64,000 bases of DNA from Symsagittifera roscoffensis (GCF_963678635.1 NC_087067.1:19605018-19669017), one strand, 5' to 3'; counted from the stretch's first letter, positions 43,331 to 56,225 are shown. The notes: a model not told the origin generated them from the sequence alone. Program-made: numbers and translations.

Positions 43331-46300
43331 AAAGGGAGAGAAGACTTCTCGTATATCAGGGTGAAACCCTGAGTGTTTGGACCTTCCCTTAGTTCACTTC
43401 CAATAGTTTGTGGGAAAAGAAAATATTGAAAACCTATATATTTTCGACAAGATCAAAATGTCAATTGTTGAATCGTATGAAATTAATACAACCAATCCGA
43501 TTATCCCGGTGACGAAAAATGGATAAGACTTGATCATCTATAGAAAAGATACAGATCTCAGCTCTGTTGTAATTTTTTATAAAAAAACTTCGATTATGTA
43601 GTTTTAATATTTGATTTTAATGCATTTTTTTTTGCAAAAGTTTCATAATGTATACCTTCATCACCACATAATCACTACCAAAACACTCTAAAACGGATTT
43701 TTTTTGTGTATCAAGGTTTATGCAAACTAGAAACAGACTGTATACATATTATTTACCTATTTTATACAGGTTAAATACTGATTTTCTCAATATTCTCGCC
43801 AATCAGGTAAATTAGTATTGAAATTTTTGTACTGATGCTTAATCTAAAAAAATTAAGTTTCTTATTAGGTAATTGAGTTGCAGCAAAAAGTAAATTGTTC
43901 TATCTATTTTTTTGATGTTTTTCTCATCAAAGTGCGCTGAACAAGTTGATGTTTTGAATGGCATTTGAAGAAGTTTTGCACAAAATTACTTTTCTTACCG
44001 TGGAATCCCTTGGATTGCAAAATCTTAGAGGAATATCTTGAAACTTGTAGCTTGCGGTACCCAATTTTCCTCAAGTGACTTCAGCTCAGTGCCTTGATTG
44101 TAAATTTATGTTGTATGTTTCAAAAAAAAATCATTAATAAAAAATTTTGAAAGGTCAAAACTGAAATTTTACGACCCATATAGTTTTCAGGCAATATAAT
44201 CGCTTTCATACAGATTTGATACCGATTGTCTATAAATTATCTCCATTTTATCTACAGGTTTTTTTGTATGAAGATTATATACTGACTATATCCAAGTTAT
44301 CTACAGAATATGTACAGATTTTACACAAAAGAAAAATCGATTATCGTTCGTAAAGCAGTTGTAGATAAATCGAGTCTATACTTACGTTAATCTGTAGATT
44401 TTTCTTTATATTATCAATTTTATCCATTTCTGTCACTGCGGGTAGCCTCAATTCAATTTGGAGTTTTTTTGTGGGCGGGTTGATTCGCCCCACATAAATA
44501 ATTTGCGTTACACTCTCTGCAATATGAAGAAATTCTTCAAAGCGCACATCGTTTAGTCCAGAACATGGCCAATTTTGCAATTTTCAAACCCCCAGAATTT
44601 TACAAAAAAAAATCGGAGGTAAATTTTCTTTTTAAGTTCGAATTCAGAAAATTGATATCTTCAATGGGGTATAAAATTTTTTCGTTGAAACCTAATTTTT
44701 TGACCGATGAAAATTGACTGAATAAAAAAACCACACCGAGCATAAGTATTCCGTTTACTTCGAAAGTCGGAACAAAAAATTAAAACAACTTTTGTCCAAA
44801 CGGAGCGTATGAAATTATTGAGCCGATGATATTGCATAGAAGCTCAGATTGCTGAAAAGGAATGATTGTCACGTTTATACTTATCCACGAAACTTCAACA
44901 ATTTATTCTTGTTTAAAAAACATGCATCCTTAGATATAAAGGTTTTGACATACAGTTTTTTTTTTGTTCTGACTTTGGAAGAATCTAATGGATTATATCT
45001 GCTCGGGTTTTTGATTCAGATCGTTTTTAACAATCGAATAGAAGGGTTTCAACAAAAAAATTTACACCCGGTAAAGTTATCGACTCTCTGAGTTCAAATG
45101 AAAAAAAATCATAATTTTTCACCTGCAGTCTTTTTGTGTAAAACTACTAGCTGCAAAATTTGCTGAAAAAAATATAGATTTGAATCGTTAAAAATCAATC
45201 AAAATGGTTTGGCTGAGCTACTTTTTGGTATTGAACAAAATCTAGTCGATATTTTACAGATCTTGTCTACATGATTTCTATACAATTGTTTTCAACCCAA
45301 ATTTGTCAGTTTGAGAGCACTAAGTATTGGTTTTTTAGGGAAGAAACCAAACAGTTCAAAGTTTAAAAAATCAAGCTCATCAAAATGATCTTCCACAAAA
45401 ACTCTGTTCTGGGCCAGTTGCAGGATAGTCGAAGAATCAGGAACTCTTGACTTTTAGTGTATAATTAATTGTTCTACAAAAATTTTTTCAAAATTGATCT
45501 CTTTGATTTTTGTTGACAAAACACAAGGTTAAAACAAACATTGCTCAAAAAAATAAAAAAAAAAACCTTGCTTAAAAAATAACTACAGCATCCAAGTTTA
45601 TTTTCCGATAATAATGATCAGTTTTTAGAAATGCGCGCTCTCCTTTCAAAATTAACTGCACTTTAAACGGCTGTTTTAAAGGCTCTTTTTAACCAGGCAT
45701 GGATGGACGCGGTAGATCAATATGTAGTTTCATCTTTTTGCGTCCAAATCTTTTTAAATCTTTGGCTTTAGTAAAAATTAATGTGAGCTATAGAAAATGT
45801 GTTACAACATATGACATATATTTAGTAACTTTTAACTGACCAAATATCAATTAATTCAAGTACTTAATCATGCACAAGTGAGTTTAAAGTTCCCAAAAAA
45901 GGTATATATAGATGATAGAAATTATAATCAACATGAATTCCAAGTAGTTTCTGCTTTTAAATGGATAATAGTCCCTTGTGTAACACAAGGGTTCTCGAAA
46001 AAGAATTTTTTTTCTAATTTTGATGATTAAAAATTGGCAACAAAAAAACTCATGCCCGCCAGTCTAATGGCTGACAATGGATACCTGTTTACCTTTAGAA
46101 TGAGTTCAATTATTAATCAGTCTTTTATTTCATCAACTTTTGTCTTCTGTCTGAAAGGTAGTTCAAATCGAGATGTTTTTTCCTTGTCAAACATCATACT
46201 TTAACAGTTTTAAGGCAGTATTTAAGGAACACAAAAAATCTTTGAAACCTCGCGGGCGATCCGATTCTGCAATCATTTTGACTTTCCGAGCTCTCTTAAA

Positions 46301-47289
46301 ACCCTTAAAACCTTCTTTTCATTCAAACAGTTTTGCTCGGCAGTTAAATTACGCAGTTGGTGATTTTCTTCTCTCGAATAAAGTATGTAGTGGGGATTGA
46401 AATGCGATACAAAAAAAGCTTATTTGGCTGAAAATGGTAACCATCAAGATTTTAAAACACACTACAAATCTCTCTATTGTGAAAAGGCGACGAAATTTGC
46501 TGGTGGAAATAAATTGAATGCGCCAATTTTATGAAACCAATTAAATTTTACAATAGAATATAGATCTTCTTTTAAACTGCTTTGTATTCGATTGGAGAAA
46601 ATTGCCCCTGGTAACAAAAAAGGTTTTAAGGCAACTTTTTTTAGGTTTTTCTTTCAGACATCTCTTTATCCGTTAAAAACCCTTAATCCGCTTCTGCAGC
46701 CTAGAATCAGTATTGTTTCCTTTTTGACAGTGTACAAAAACAAAAAATAAAAAATAAACATTTCACAGCCTCGTATAAAAAAAAACAGTTAAAAATGAGT
46801 GATAGATCGATAAAATTAAAGTGCCAACCCGCTTTAATTACAGTCTATTCTCAATATCCGGCAGTTGCAGGAACTTGAATATATGACAATGAAGCGTGTT
46901 TCTGGATCAAGTCACCTTTGCACCAACAACAGTATAATTAAGTCAATAAATAAAAATTGAAGGCTGTCGAAAACAAGTTTAATTGATATAATGCTATTGC
47001 TTCATTTCCTGCTGTCAACATAGTTTTTTTAGCGAATCAGGGTCGTTTTTTGAAGTTTTATTTTATGTTTTGTAGAAAAGTAGAATGACCATAGTGATCG
47101 CAGGAAAATGCTATTTTTTGATTTTTTCGAACATTTTGAATTTAAAAAAACTGAAATTTTTTCGGCGCGCATTTAATTGGATTCAAATATAAAAACTTTG
47201 GAGTAATTTATGCTCGCCCTAAATTTTTTTATGCACTGCGCATAAGCAGCAAGCAAATCATTTGAAAGGTAGTATGACGTTTTGTCAAA

Positions 47290-47765
47290 TTAAGTTTTTG
47301 CTGATACCTTAAGTAGATAGAAACGACTTTTTCCAAAGAGAAACAAGGACGCATAGAAACACTTTCATAACGAAAAGAAAAGCACTAGCAAAACTTGTTT
47401 TCGGACAAAAAATCAGATTACCTACCGTCAAAGATTTTGATAATTGTGTATAACTTCTATTCAAGTCGAACAAAGACACGGAAGCACAGCCTGCAACTTT
47501 CATCATTCGAAGTGGAACCAATATATTGTATATCCAACCCTATCAATTAGAACGGAATCTTCTTTTATGCGATAGCTGGAACACGTGAACTTATCAACGA
47601 TGAAACTCCAGTGCAAATTGAAAACAAAGAACAACCTTCACCAACTCCAAATGATCAATCTGAACCGGTCTCAGACAAGCCCAAATGACTCTCAAGAATT
47701 CGAAACCAACGGAACATTACGGAGATCTTATACCTACACATCTTCTTAGAAAAAGACGGAGAACG
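47290..47765 (+). pseudogene. 3' internal fragment of a C-type gypsy element
   Basis: Matches 52230-52640 of element C, including the integrase C-terminal block translating like ...LVFGQKIRL (compare ELVLGQKIRL) and the AAAAGACGGAGAACG stretch before an LTR. It lies directly upstream of the left LTR, so the locus reads internal-LTR-internal-LTR. Confidence 0.7.
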
Positions 47766-48190
47766 GGATAATCTAAAAAATCATCAACGAAGTTAAAGCT
47801 CTTAGTATGAAAACTAAAAAGAATAAATATATGAATTTACCTGGTCTGTTGAACCGTACTTAATCGGTACAGAAGCCATTCTACAAAAGTTGCTGTCTTT
47901 TTTTCATCAGTTGAGTGTAAGAAATTATCACAATGTGTCAAAGATTCTCATATTATTAACCAATCCTATCCATGAATGCGATTCTATATAAAAGGAATGT
48001 TTTTTTTTTGGTGAAAACTTACTAAAAATGGGAAAACGTGAATACAGAAGATAATGATATATCTTTTTTGTGTATTTTTCTCCCACTGATAAAAATTATG
48101 AGTACCAACTAAATTTTACGTAAATTATCATTAACATCGACCTCAAAAAAATATGATAAAAAATCTTTTGGCTTGCACCGATCCACAACA
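47766..48190 (+). repeat. 5' LTR of element C
   Basis: Aligns with 52643-53065, e.g. the GATAATCT(G/A)AAAAATCATC start and the ATTATCATTAACATC and TTGATCCACA-type end. It is followed directly by TGGTGTCCAGACTGG (48192-48206), a plausible primer-binding site. Confidence 0.8.
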
Positions 48191-48191
48191 A

Positions 48192-48206
48192 TGGTGTCCA
48201 GACTGG
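48192..48206 (+). other. Candidate primer-binding site of element C
   Basis: TGGTGTCCAGACTGG immediately inside the left LTR begins with the TGG typical of tRNA priming. Confidence 0.55.
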
Positions 48207-48277
48207 AAACTTGAAATGAATAACCCTTATATATCATTTGATTTTTCGAAATCTGAAAGGGAAAATGGAATGGCTGC

Positions 48278-49080
48278 TTGTTTTCTTTGGGAGAGCACAC
48301 TCAGAGAAAAAAATCAACAAGGCTGCAGACGGAACGAATCCCGCAGACCTTCAAAGGGCGAGTTTCTTCCTCAGTCAATGTGCAGTGCAAAGCAATCTTG
48401 AATTTGAGAATTGTGGTATTGCTAAACAAGATAACATTTTTTGAATCATATTGGTACGATACTACTGCAGACCCAGAGGACATGTACTCGTTGCTGGAAA
48501 AGCGATGTTCCTTTCGTCAAATCAGAATCAAGGCGAGTCTGATGACGAATTTCATGGACGACTTCGTGATGCTGCTCTGTAATTTAAGTTTTCACAGCTT
48601 ACAATTATCGCTGATGCACTTCTCGCGACGAAGATCTGCAGAATCTAAACTCAAGTTACCCGAGGCAAGTAGAGATAAAACAGACATAACTCTGATTGAT
48701 ATGAAAACTGTTTTACAGTTAGGCGATCAAGCACAGCATTTTGCTGGAAACTCTAAAGTTATTATTGCTGAAAAAATTGCATACAGTTCTAAATCAACAG
48801 TTAGAAAACCAGGAAATGTTGAGACAGCTTATAATTGCATTAAATTGGAACGTCCTAACTGAGGAGGAAAACCGCACGGGGTTATTTCTTGTCGTTCAAC
48901 GGGTAAGAAAAGTAACTAATGTAGTAAAATAGGACAGTCTACCATAAAGTGTCGAAGAAAACTAAGCAACAGCAACAAAGTAACAGTAGATTTAATGAAG
49001 AGTAAGCCATCATGCTCTGAGATTTTCATCAACGAGTGATTGTTTTTATTTTGCATCGAGTCTCAAGGACGTAGTCGTCG
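48278..49080 (+). pseudogene. gag remnant of element C
   Basis: Open stretches 48278-48862 and 48741-48932, then a decayed zinc-knuckle-like segment (about 48910-48960, reading like C-S-K-x-G-Q-S-x-x-K-C after frame changes). No intact frame. Confidence 0.55.
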
Positions 49081-49087
49081 CAAGATA

Positions 49088-49530
49088 AAAGGTCATCATT
49101 GATGGTACAGGTGAAGATACAACAGTGATATCGTCAATAATCTGGAAGAAGCTTGAAAAGCCTACTCTAGCTGGAACTACTCGGACACTATAAACAAACA
49201 CAGACAGAAACTCAACTTAAAAGGACAGCTATTTGTGACCTGACAAAAAATGGTCGAATTTATTCCAAGCAACCACTGTCAGTTGTTCGATTGAACAAGG
49301 AGTTCGGTCTCCGAGAACACGATATCTTATCAACCCAATACTCGATACATGCGCTCTCAGGGACATTGCCAACAATAAAAAGTTACAAGGCCCAGGTGAA
49401 ACTGAAGCCTGGAGCCCAAACACTTTTCTGCAAAACACGCAATTTTCCGTTGCCGATGCAGAAGGCATTGAAAGCAAAGCTACAGGGCATCGCCATGCAG
49501 GAAGTCTTTGAACAAATACAGCCAGAATGA
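49088..49530 (+). pseudogene. Protease and RT N-terminal remnant of element C
   Basis: About 49088-49160 reads like a gypsy protease with the DTGA motif damaged (KVIIDGTGE...TVISSIIW). 49291-49530 reads like the RT entry region (KTRNFPLPMQKALKAKLQGI). Stops and shifts interrupt it. Confidence 0.65.
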
Positions 49531-49619
49531 CCAATGCATCAGCAGTCGTGTGGCAGAAAAAGAAATATGATAACCCTAGAGTTTGTTTGGACTAAATAAT
49601 TCACCTCAATGGACGAAGA

Positions 49620-49824
49620 CTACCCATTACAATTTTTTCTGTCTTTTTTTATCAGTTGAGAATAACAAAATATCACAATGCGTCAAAGATTCTCATATTA
49701 TTAATCAATCCTATACATGAATGCGATTCTAATTAAAAGGAATATATTTTTTTTTTTGGTAAAAACTTGCCAAAAATGGGAAAACGTGAACACAGAAGAT
49801 TTTGATATATCTTTTTTGATATAT
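49620..49824 (+). repeat. Nested partial LTR of element C type
   Basis: Matches about 47885-48070 of the left LTR (ATCACAATG(T/C)GTCAAAGATTC, CCTAT(C/A)CATGAATGCGATTC, AATGGGAAAACGTGAA). It interrupts the pol remnant. Confidence 0.75.
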
Positions 49825-50300
49825 CAGGTGAAGAAACAACAGTGATATCGTCGATAATCTGGAAGAGGCTTGAAAAACCTACTCTAGCTGGATCTGTTCG
49901 GACACAATACGCAAACATGGACAGAAATTCTACTTAAAAGAACAGCAATTTGTGACCTGACAAAAAATGGTCGAAGTTATTCCAAGCAACCACTGTCAGT
50001 TGTGCGATCGAACATGGAGTTCGGACTCCGTGAACACGATATCTTATCAACCCAGTACTCGATACATGCGCTCTTCAGTCAAAAGTTACAAGGCCCAGGT
50101 GAAACTGAAGCCTGGAGCCCAAACAGTTTTTTTTGCAAAACACGCAAATTTCCGTTGCCTTTCAGAAGGCATTGAAAGCAAAGCTACAGGGCATCGCCAT
50201 GCAAGGAGTCTTTGAGCCAGTGCAGCCCAGAATGAGCAATGCATCCCCAGTCGTGTTGAAGAAAAAGAAATATGATAACCTCAGAGTTTATTTGGACTAC
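49825..50300 (+). repeat. Duplicated protease/RT segment of element C
   Basis: Repeats about 49105-49600 (AACAGTGATATCGTC(A/G)ATAATCTGGAAGA, the AGTTACAAGGCCCAGGTGAAACTGAAGCC-type block), placed just after the nested LTR piece. Confidence 0.8.
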
Positions 50301-50946
50301 ATAGTTCACCTCAATGGACGAAGACTACCCATTACCCGACATGGACTCAGTTTTCCACATTTTTCATGTAGCCTTTTTTTAGGTAAAAGTAACTTTTCAA
50401 GCGCTAACTATCAAATCAAATTTGATGATGGAACAAAAGAATTTTTCACGATCAACACCCAACAGGGGCTAATCAAGATGTGTCGACTACCTCAAGAGTT
50501 GAAAAATGCTTCCTCGATCTTTCAAATTTGCACCGAGAACTTACTCAAAGGCATCAAAGGCGTGATTATCTTGCAAGACGATCTGCTTTTCTATGGAACT
50601 TCAGGCGGAAAAACAAAAAGTGTATGACGGCAGTCAATGGACGACTCGGATGTACAAGATTTTAATCATCAGTGAGACCAAGTCAAACTCGAGTTCACTC
50701 AAAGCTGTTTCGTTTGTAGGCTGTTCAGTTTCAATTGATGGAATCAAACCTGATGACAAGTTTGTTGAGAACCTTGAGAGCATCAAGATAACTGCGAACC
50801 TCAAAGAAATTCAATTATTTTGGGACTGTCAAACAAGTAAGAACTCTGCCAACAAGATGCTCCCACTCAGTGAAATTTGGAGCAAAAAGTTCCAGGAAAA
50901 AGACCAACACAACAAGTGTTTTCAGAGTATCAAACAAGAATTCTGA
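50133..50946 (+). pseudogene. Reverse transcriptase remnant of element C
   Basis: Reads through GRRLPITRHG, FTINTQQGLIKMCRLPQELK and GIKGVIILQDDLLFYGT, matching gypsy RT with the catalytic YxDD changed to LQDD. Frame changes occur near 50600. Confidence 0.75.
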
Positions 50947-50958
50947 TCACAACAAATC

Positions 50959-51250
50959 GTGCAACCCTTCTCCCAGGACAAAGAACTGACTGTGACAACC
51001 GATGCTTCAGAGCAGGCAGTCGACGGGGTTCTCTCACAAGAAGGACATCCAGGGATCTACATTTCCAGGAAGCTACTATCAGCTGAGCGCAACTACTTCA
51101 AGATAGATCGAGAAGCTTTTGCAATCGAGCTTGTGGTAACACGACTAAAACAGTTCTAACTGGGGTGCAAATTAAATCTACAAACAGATGAAAAATCATT
51201 GCAATACCTTTTTGCGCCAGACGGAGAGATACCAACAGCAGCATCAGCTG
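50959..51250 (+). pseudogene. RNase H remnant of element C
   Basis: TTDASEQAVDGVLSQEG, YISRKLLSAERNY and DREAFAIELVV are typical Ty3/gypsy RNase H blocks. A following LNLQTDEKSLQYLF-like block comes after a stop at 51158. Confidence 0.8.
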
Positions 51251-51547
51251 GAACAACCAGATGAGCTATTGAGCTGATGGGATCTGAATATATGTTGAAG
51301 TATGGGCCGCATAGGGCAGATCACACATGCGGACTCTCTGAGTAGACTGTGTTTCAAAGACGAGACACCCGAAGAGGAGAAAATTTTGTTTTCTTTTTGC
51401 AGAATGACATCTTCTTTGCAGGCCCGCAGACCATCAAGCTGAACGACATCAGAAGCGACCTCCTATCGAATCAAACATTTCATGATGTCTTCAAAAGGTA
51501 ACAAAACGGTGATTAGAGAAAATGCTCAGAAGCTGAGCTGAATCAAC

Positions 51548-52380
51548 TTGAAAAAAGAAGCTGAAACATTGATAATTAGAGAAGGCGTCGTCTACAGGGG
51601 CGTTTCAATTTTTGTATCGTCTAGATTTAGAGGGCAAGTAATGAACGATGCCTGCAAGACGCATCCAGAAAAACAAGCAACAGAAAAAGATCTGAGAAGG
51701 GTTGCTTTGTTGGCTAGCATGTCACAAAACGGAAAAAGACATGTTTCAAGGTGCGAGATCTGTCAAAAAAAACCATTGCTTGAGAAAACAGTTTCCAACT
51801 GACCAGAAGCAGACCTATGAGAACGAAGTTATATAAATTGGATCCACGTCTAAGAGCTGCGCCCACGTCTAAGGAACGTATTGGTTTTTGCTGATGCAGG
51901 AAGTGGCTGGATCGGAGCATTCGCGACCAATGACAGAACTACTCTAACTGTCAACAGTTTTCAGTCAGCCTTCTTTGCAAGATTTGAATACGAAAAACTC
52001 TAGCCTCTGACTATGGACTAGAATTTTTGAGCAATGACTTTAAACATGGTGCAAAATGGAATAACCGGTCTATTACCCAAGAGCAAGTGGACAAGCAGAA
52101 AGAGCAAGACGGTTAAACATGAGATGAAGACACGGAGAGAACATTTAACAGTCAATAGAAACACTTCAACAGAAACACTTCAAACACTTCAACAGAAACA
52201 CTTCACTTTAACAGTCAAAAGAGACACTTCAAACGCGAAAGGAAAAACCACAGCAGAACTTGTTCTTGGACAAAAAATCAGATTAGCTACCATCAAATAT
52301 AATGATGCAAGTAAAAAAAAATCCCTTCAAGCCGAAAAAAGACAGGGAAGCACACTACAATTGTCATCATTCGAAATGTA
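51548..52380 (+). pseudogene. Integrase remnant of element C
   Basis: Zinc-binding region with RHVSRCEICQKKP (51548-51802). Core remnants follow (DAGSGWIGAF near 51890, a SDYGLEF-like block near 52010) and a C-terminal AELVLGQKIRL block (near 52255). Many stops. Confidence 0.75.
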
Positions 52381-52642
52381 GCCAACACGTCGTGGATCCA
52401 ACCCAAACAATAAGAGCAGACTCTTCCTTTAAGCCGCAACCAGATTGCGAGCTGCAGTCAAGAGACCAATACCACTTGTCGCTGATGAATCGTCAGTGCA
52501 AAATGGAAACTAAGACCAACCTTCACCAACTTCGTCAACCTGAACCACCCTCAGGTGAGCCCAAATGCTCTTCAAGTATCCGAAAAAAAGGAACACTACT
52601 GAGATCTTAAACCGACAGATCTTCTTAGAAAAGGAGGTAGGA

Positions 52643-53065
52643 TGTGATAATCTGAAAAATCATCGAAGTTAAAACTCTTAGTATGAAATTTCTTGATCTG
52701 TAGAAGCGCATTAAACTGGTTCGGAAGCGATTCTACATTTATTGCTGTTTTTTTCTTACCAATTGCTTTTAACCATCTGTCACATTGTGTCAACCATGAT
52801 AAATTATCATAATTTTTATCAATCCTATCCATGATTGCATTGCTATATATGTCGATCGAATTAATTTTTTCTGAAAAATTATCTGAAATGGGAAAAAATG
52901 AACACAAAAAAAAATATTTATCATCAACGAACTAGCTTGTTTTTTTTTAAAACTGGTCCCACTGATAAAAATTATAAACATCAACAAAAATTTAGGTAAA
53001 TTATCATTAACATCAATCTCAATGAAATCTTCATATCAAATCTTTTGCCTTGTATTGATCCACAA
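52643..53065 (+). repeat. 3' LTR of element C
   Basis: It starts TGTGATAATCTG after the purine tract AAAAGGAGGTAGGA (52629-52642) and ends near CACAAAA. It aligns along its length with 47766-48190, though diverged. Confidence 0.8.
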
Positions 53066-53079
53066 AAATATATTTAATA

Positions 53080-53538
53080 ATTTTGAGGGGTAAGCGCGTG
53101 CCGGGGAAGCGCGTGCGGGGGCGAGTTTTCAGAAAAAGCTTGACATTTTTCTCGAACTTTTTTTTAGGTTGACCAAATTGAATTTTTGAGCTTTCCCAAA
53201 TCACTATAAAGACCCTAGATTGACCAAATTTTCAGCTCCGCCGGCAATTTTTCACTTTTTGGAAAATTTAGGCACTTTTTGGAAAATTTAGGCACTTTTT
53301 GGAAAATTTTCGACCAAAAAATCTCGTTTTTTGGCGCGCGCTCCCCCCTAAAAATTAGTATATACTGGCGCCAAAGGTACCTCTTGAAAAAAGTTTAAGG
53401 TCAATCATCCAAAAATGGATATCTCAAACTAGTACAAAGGGGGGCCTTTGGGTCGGCAGGTGGTTGAATCCTTGAAGGGGGAGTCCGCCCCCCCGCTTCC
53501 TTCCCCCTAAATCCGCTACTGGTCTTAGATCCGCCCTG
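53080..53538. mobile_element. Decayed hAT-like non-autonomous element
   Basis: Shares GAGGGG(T/G)(A/G)AGCGCG, TTTGGGTCGGCAGG and GGAAAATTTAGGCACTTTTT-like blocks (partly in reverse order) with the element at 59425. Its right edge ends AATCCGCTACTG followed by a second ATCCGCCCTG. No left terminus was found. Confidence 0.5.
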
Positions 53539-53637
53539 CTGCTTCGTAAATCCGGCATTAAAATTATCAATCGAATAAAAAATCGGTGAAAATTTGAGTC
53601 AATGGTTTTTCACTAATTCTTTGGCGAAAATGTTTTT

Positions 53638-53766
53638 TTAATCTACGTGATTAAAAGAATCGTTTGTTTTGAGCCGTTGAATGAAAATATTTTGAACCCA
53701 TTGGAAGAAGTCATTCATTGGATCAAAAACAGTGTATATCGAAAACTCTTTAATCACGTAGATTAA
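53638..53766. mobile_element. 129-bp palindromic element with perfect 18-bp inverted termini
   Basis: TTAATCTACGTGATTAAA (53638-53655) and its exact reverse complement (53749-53766) bound an AT-rich centre. It looks like a tiny MITE. Flanking TTT/TAT do not give a clear target duplication. Confidence 0.6.
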
Positions 53767-54180
53767 TATAAATATTTTTTTTTCGTTTGAGTTGTTAAAT
53801 AAGCACTGAAATTCACAAGAAGGATCCTGTCGCCTGAACAACCCTTTTAACGATGGATTTATGAGAAAGACTTAAGTATAAATTAGCTAGTCCAGTTTGA
53901 TGATCGAAAAAATGGGAACATTTTTCTACTTTTGTAAAGTGAAAGCGAGCTAAACGCCTTGTTCTTGTTTGACTTTGTAAGACCAATAAAAATATAATTC
54001 TTTGCAATATAAAACCATTAACGTTTTTTGATCAATTATGTCGGTTTTTGTTGCAAAATATTATGATTAAATGAACATTTATATAAGAGTCCCATAACAT
54101 GAACTAAGTAGCGGATTTAGGAGTCAGGGGGATACAAACTGCACACCTGTACACAAAGAGGTAGCACAAGTGACGCTTTT

Positions 54181-54264
54181 GATGGATCGTATTTTAATCA
54201 AACAACCCTAAAATGTTCTGAAAGTACCTTTGGGGCCTATATCTAATCATTTCGAACCGTTTTA
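54181..54264 (+). repeat. 84-bp dispersed repeat, copy 1
   Basis: GATGGATCGTATTTT...ATTTCGAACCGTTTTA, nearly identical to 55577-55660. Confidence 0.85.
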
Positions 54265-54904
54265 TTGAAAAAATAACCAAAAAAATTTGACCTGACTTTT
54301 GGAAAAAAAACAACGTAAATTTTTTGTGCCTGGTAGATTTTTTCATTGCCCGAGAAATCTTGGAAAATCTTTTCGGTTAATCAAAAAAATCAACCTGAGC
54401 CCCTTCGCTCCCATTCTTCCTTCTAAATCCTCACTTTGAATGTTACCGTGATACCTTGACTCGTTTTAAAAAAAAACTCAAAACAAATTTCAAAACAAAA
54501 GTTACTTGGAAAAATTTGACTGAAAACATAACAAGCAAAGTACAGAAAAAAGATGGCTCATTTGATTGGTTATAAAAACCTATTTTAAAACAAAGTAGGC
54601 AAATTATATTTAGTCATACTATATGCAAACAAGCACTGTATAACATCCGTAAAGACTATTAGTATCAAGCTAGATACCTTAAGCATTCGGCGGCATCAGT
54701 CCATATTCTTTTTTGAATTCAAAAAGATTTGCCTATAGCATATTCAAAAATGATTTCAACAAGACTGCTCGTATCAGGGCAAAGCCCTGAATGCTCCGAC
54801 TGCCTTTTAAGGTATATCGAGCAGTAATAACATTAAAAAAAAAAAAATTAAATAAAACAAAATGAAAAAAAAAACAATTCTAAAATTTGAAATTTTTTTA
54901 ATGA

Positions 54905-55300
54905 AAATCATCACCCCACACGCCATATAAAGTACAAAAGGATAGAATTCGCTCCTTGTAACAAATCAATTATGGCAAATAAGCTTCTTTCAATCAATTT
55001 GGAACTATTTCTAAGACGGATTAAATCTCCGCTTACGCGTTAATAGCGCGAAATATATTGTGCGTTAATTGTCCCAAATTGGCCAAAATGGCAATCTTTA
55101 AACCCCCGTAACTTTACAAAAAATGGTCACAGGTAAAATATATTTTCAAATTTGAGCTCAAGACAACAATACCTTTCGAATGATAAAAAAAATCCGTCAA
55201 AAATGGCTAGTTGAAAAGTCGAAATTTGTCTGAAGAAAAAAAAACCCACCCCGAGCGCAAATATTCCATTACTTTTGTGTCGAAAGTCGGAACAAAAAGA
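54905..55300 (+). repeat. Dispersed repeat R1, copy 3
   Basis: Best-preserved full copy: CACACGCCATATAAAGT, AATCAATTATGGCAAATAAG, CTCCGCTTACGCGTTAATAG, CCCGTAACTTTACAAAAAATGG and a GTCGGAACAAAAA tail. Confidence 0.75.
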
Positions 55301-55576
55301 TTTGAATTCAAGTTATTTGCCTGAAAGTTTTTAAAAGGTTTGAACGTCAGAACTGATTTCCGCCACATGCATGAAACTTATACATAAGAATACTCCAGTT
55401 TATAATTTCTAAGCTAAATAACACGCGTCTTAATAGGAAACAAGACTGCTCCTATCAGGGCAAAGTTTTTTGTCGATCAAAATCTTTTGATGGAAAAAAA
55501 ATCTTCAGCAACATTCGAAGAACTAAAATTTTTTTTAATTTTATCAACTAACACGCTATTTTTTCAATATCAAAAT

Positions 55577-55660
55577 GATGGATCGTATTTTGATCAAACT
55601 ACCCTAAAATGTTCTGAAAGTACCTTTGGGGCCTATATCTAATCATTTCGAACCGTTTTA
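55577..55660 (+). repeat. 84-bp dispersed repeat, copy 2
   Basis: Direct copy of 54181-54264, 1.4 kb away. Confidence 0.85.
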
Positions 55661-56225
55661 GCAAATTTTTTGATTAGTTCAGTTTGGAAAAATTTGACTC
55701 GCTGCTCAAGCTTTATTAGGATTAAATATTTTGCGCTTTTATTGTCCCAGTTTGACTTAAAGTTTTCAGAGTAGTCCCAAATTCAAATCTTTTTAATTTT
55801 TGCGGGAAAAAACCATCGGTAATTTTTATTAGCTTTGAGTTGAGCCCTGGGTTACTTTCAAAAAATTCTTTCAACGATGGCTGTTTAAAATTCTAATTTT
55901 GTCTGGAAAAACGACCACATCGAGCATAAACATTTGGTGATTTTCTTCCTGAAGTCAGAAGAAAGATTGAACAATTTAAATTACATTATCATAAGAAAGA
56001 TTTTAAGCGCTATTAATTTGCATCGTGCGCGTTAACCGCTCCTTTTAGAAGCTCTGAGATTAAGTTCTCATTAAATTATTACAAACCGGCAGTTTTCAAG
56101 GACTTTTTGTTTCCTTACAAAATATAGGAAAATTGTAGTTCATCAAAAAGAATTTTTTCAACTACTTCTCGATTAATTTGACATGATTTTGAAGTGCACT
56201 TTCTAAATTTCAAAAATTATTTTGA

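Larger units (their letters stand above)
41610..47289. other. AT-rich region without recognisable genes
   Basis: Contains an ATAATCCATTATAAT-type palindromic stretch (41870-41925), two long C runs, one R1 copy, and repeated TATACAGATTATAT-like sequence (43720-43790, 44200-44400). Open frames are short and show no known domain. Confidence 0.55.
47766..53065 (+). mobile_element. Element C: decayed Ty3/gypsy LTR retrotransposon (~5.3 kb)
   Basis: Two ~424-bp LTRs flank remnants of gag, protease, RT, RNase H and integrase in gypsy order, all frameshifted. It is internally rearranged by a nested LTR piece and a duplicated protease/RT segment. It is unrelated in detail to A and B. Confidence 0.85.

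Noticed and set aside
44341..44580. 79-aa minus-strand ORF as a host gene
   Set aside because: Short, isolated, no recognised domain, and in repeat-rich DNA.
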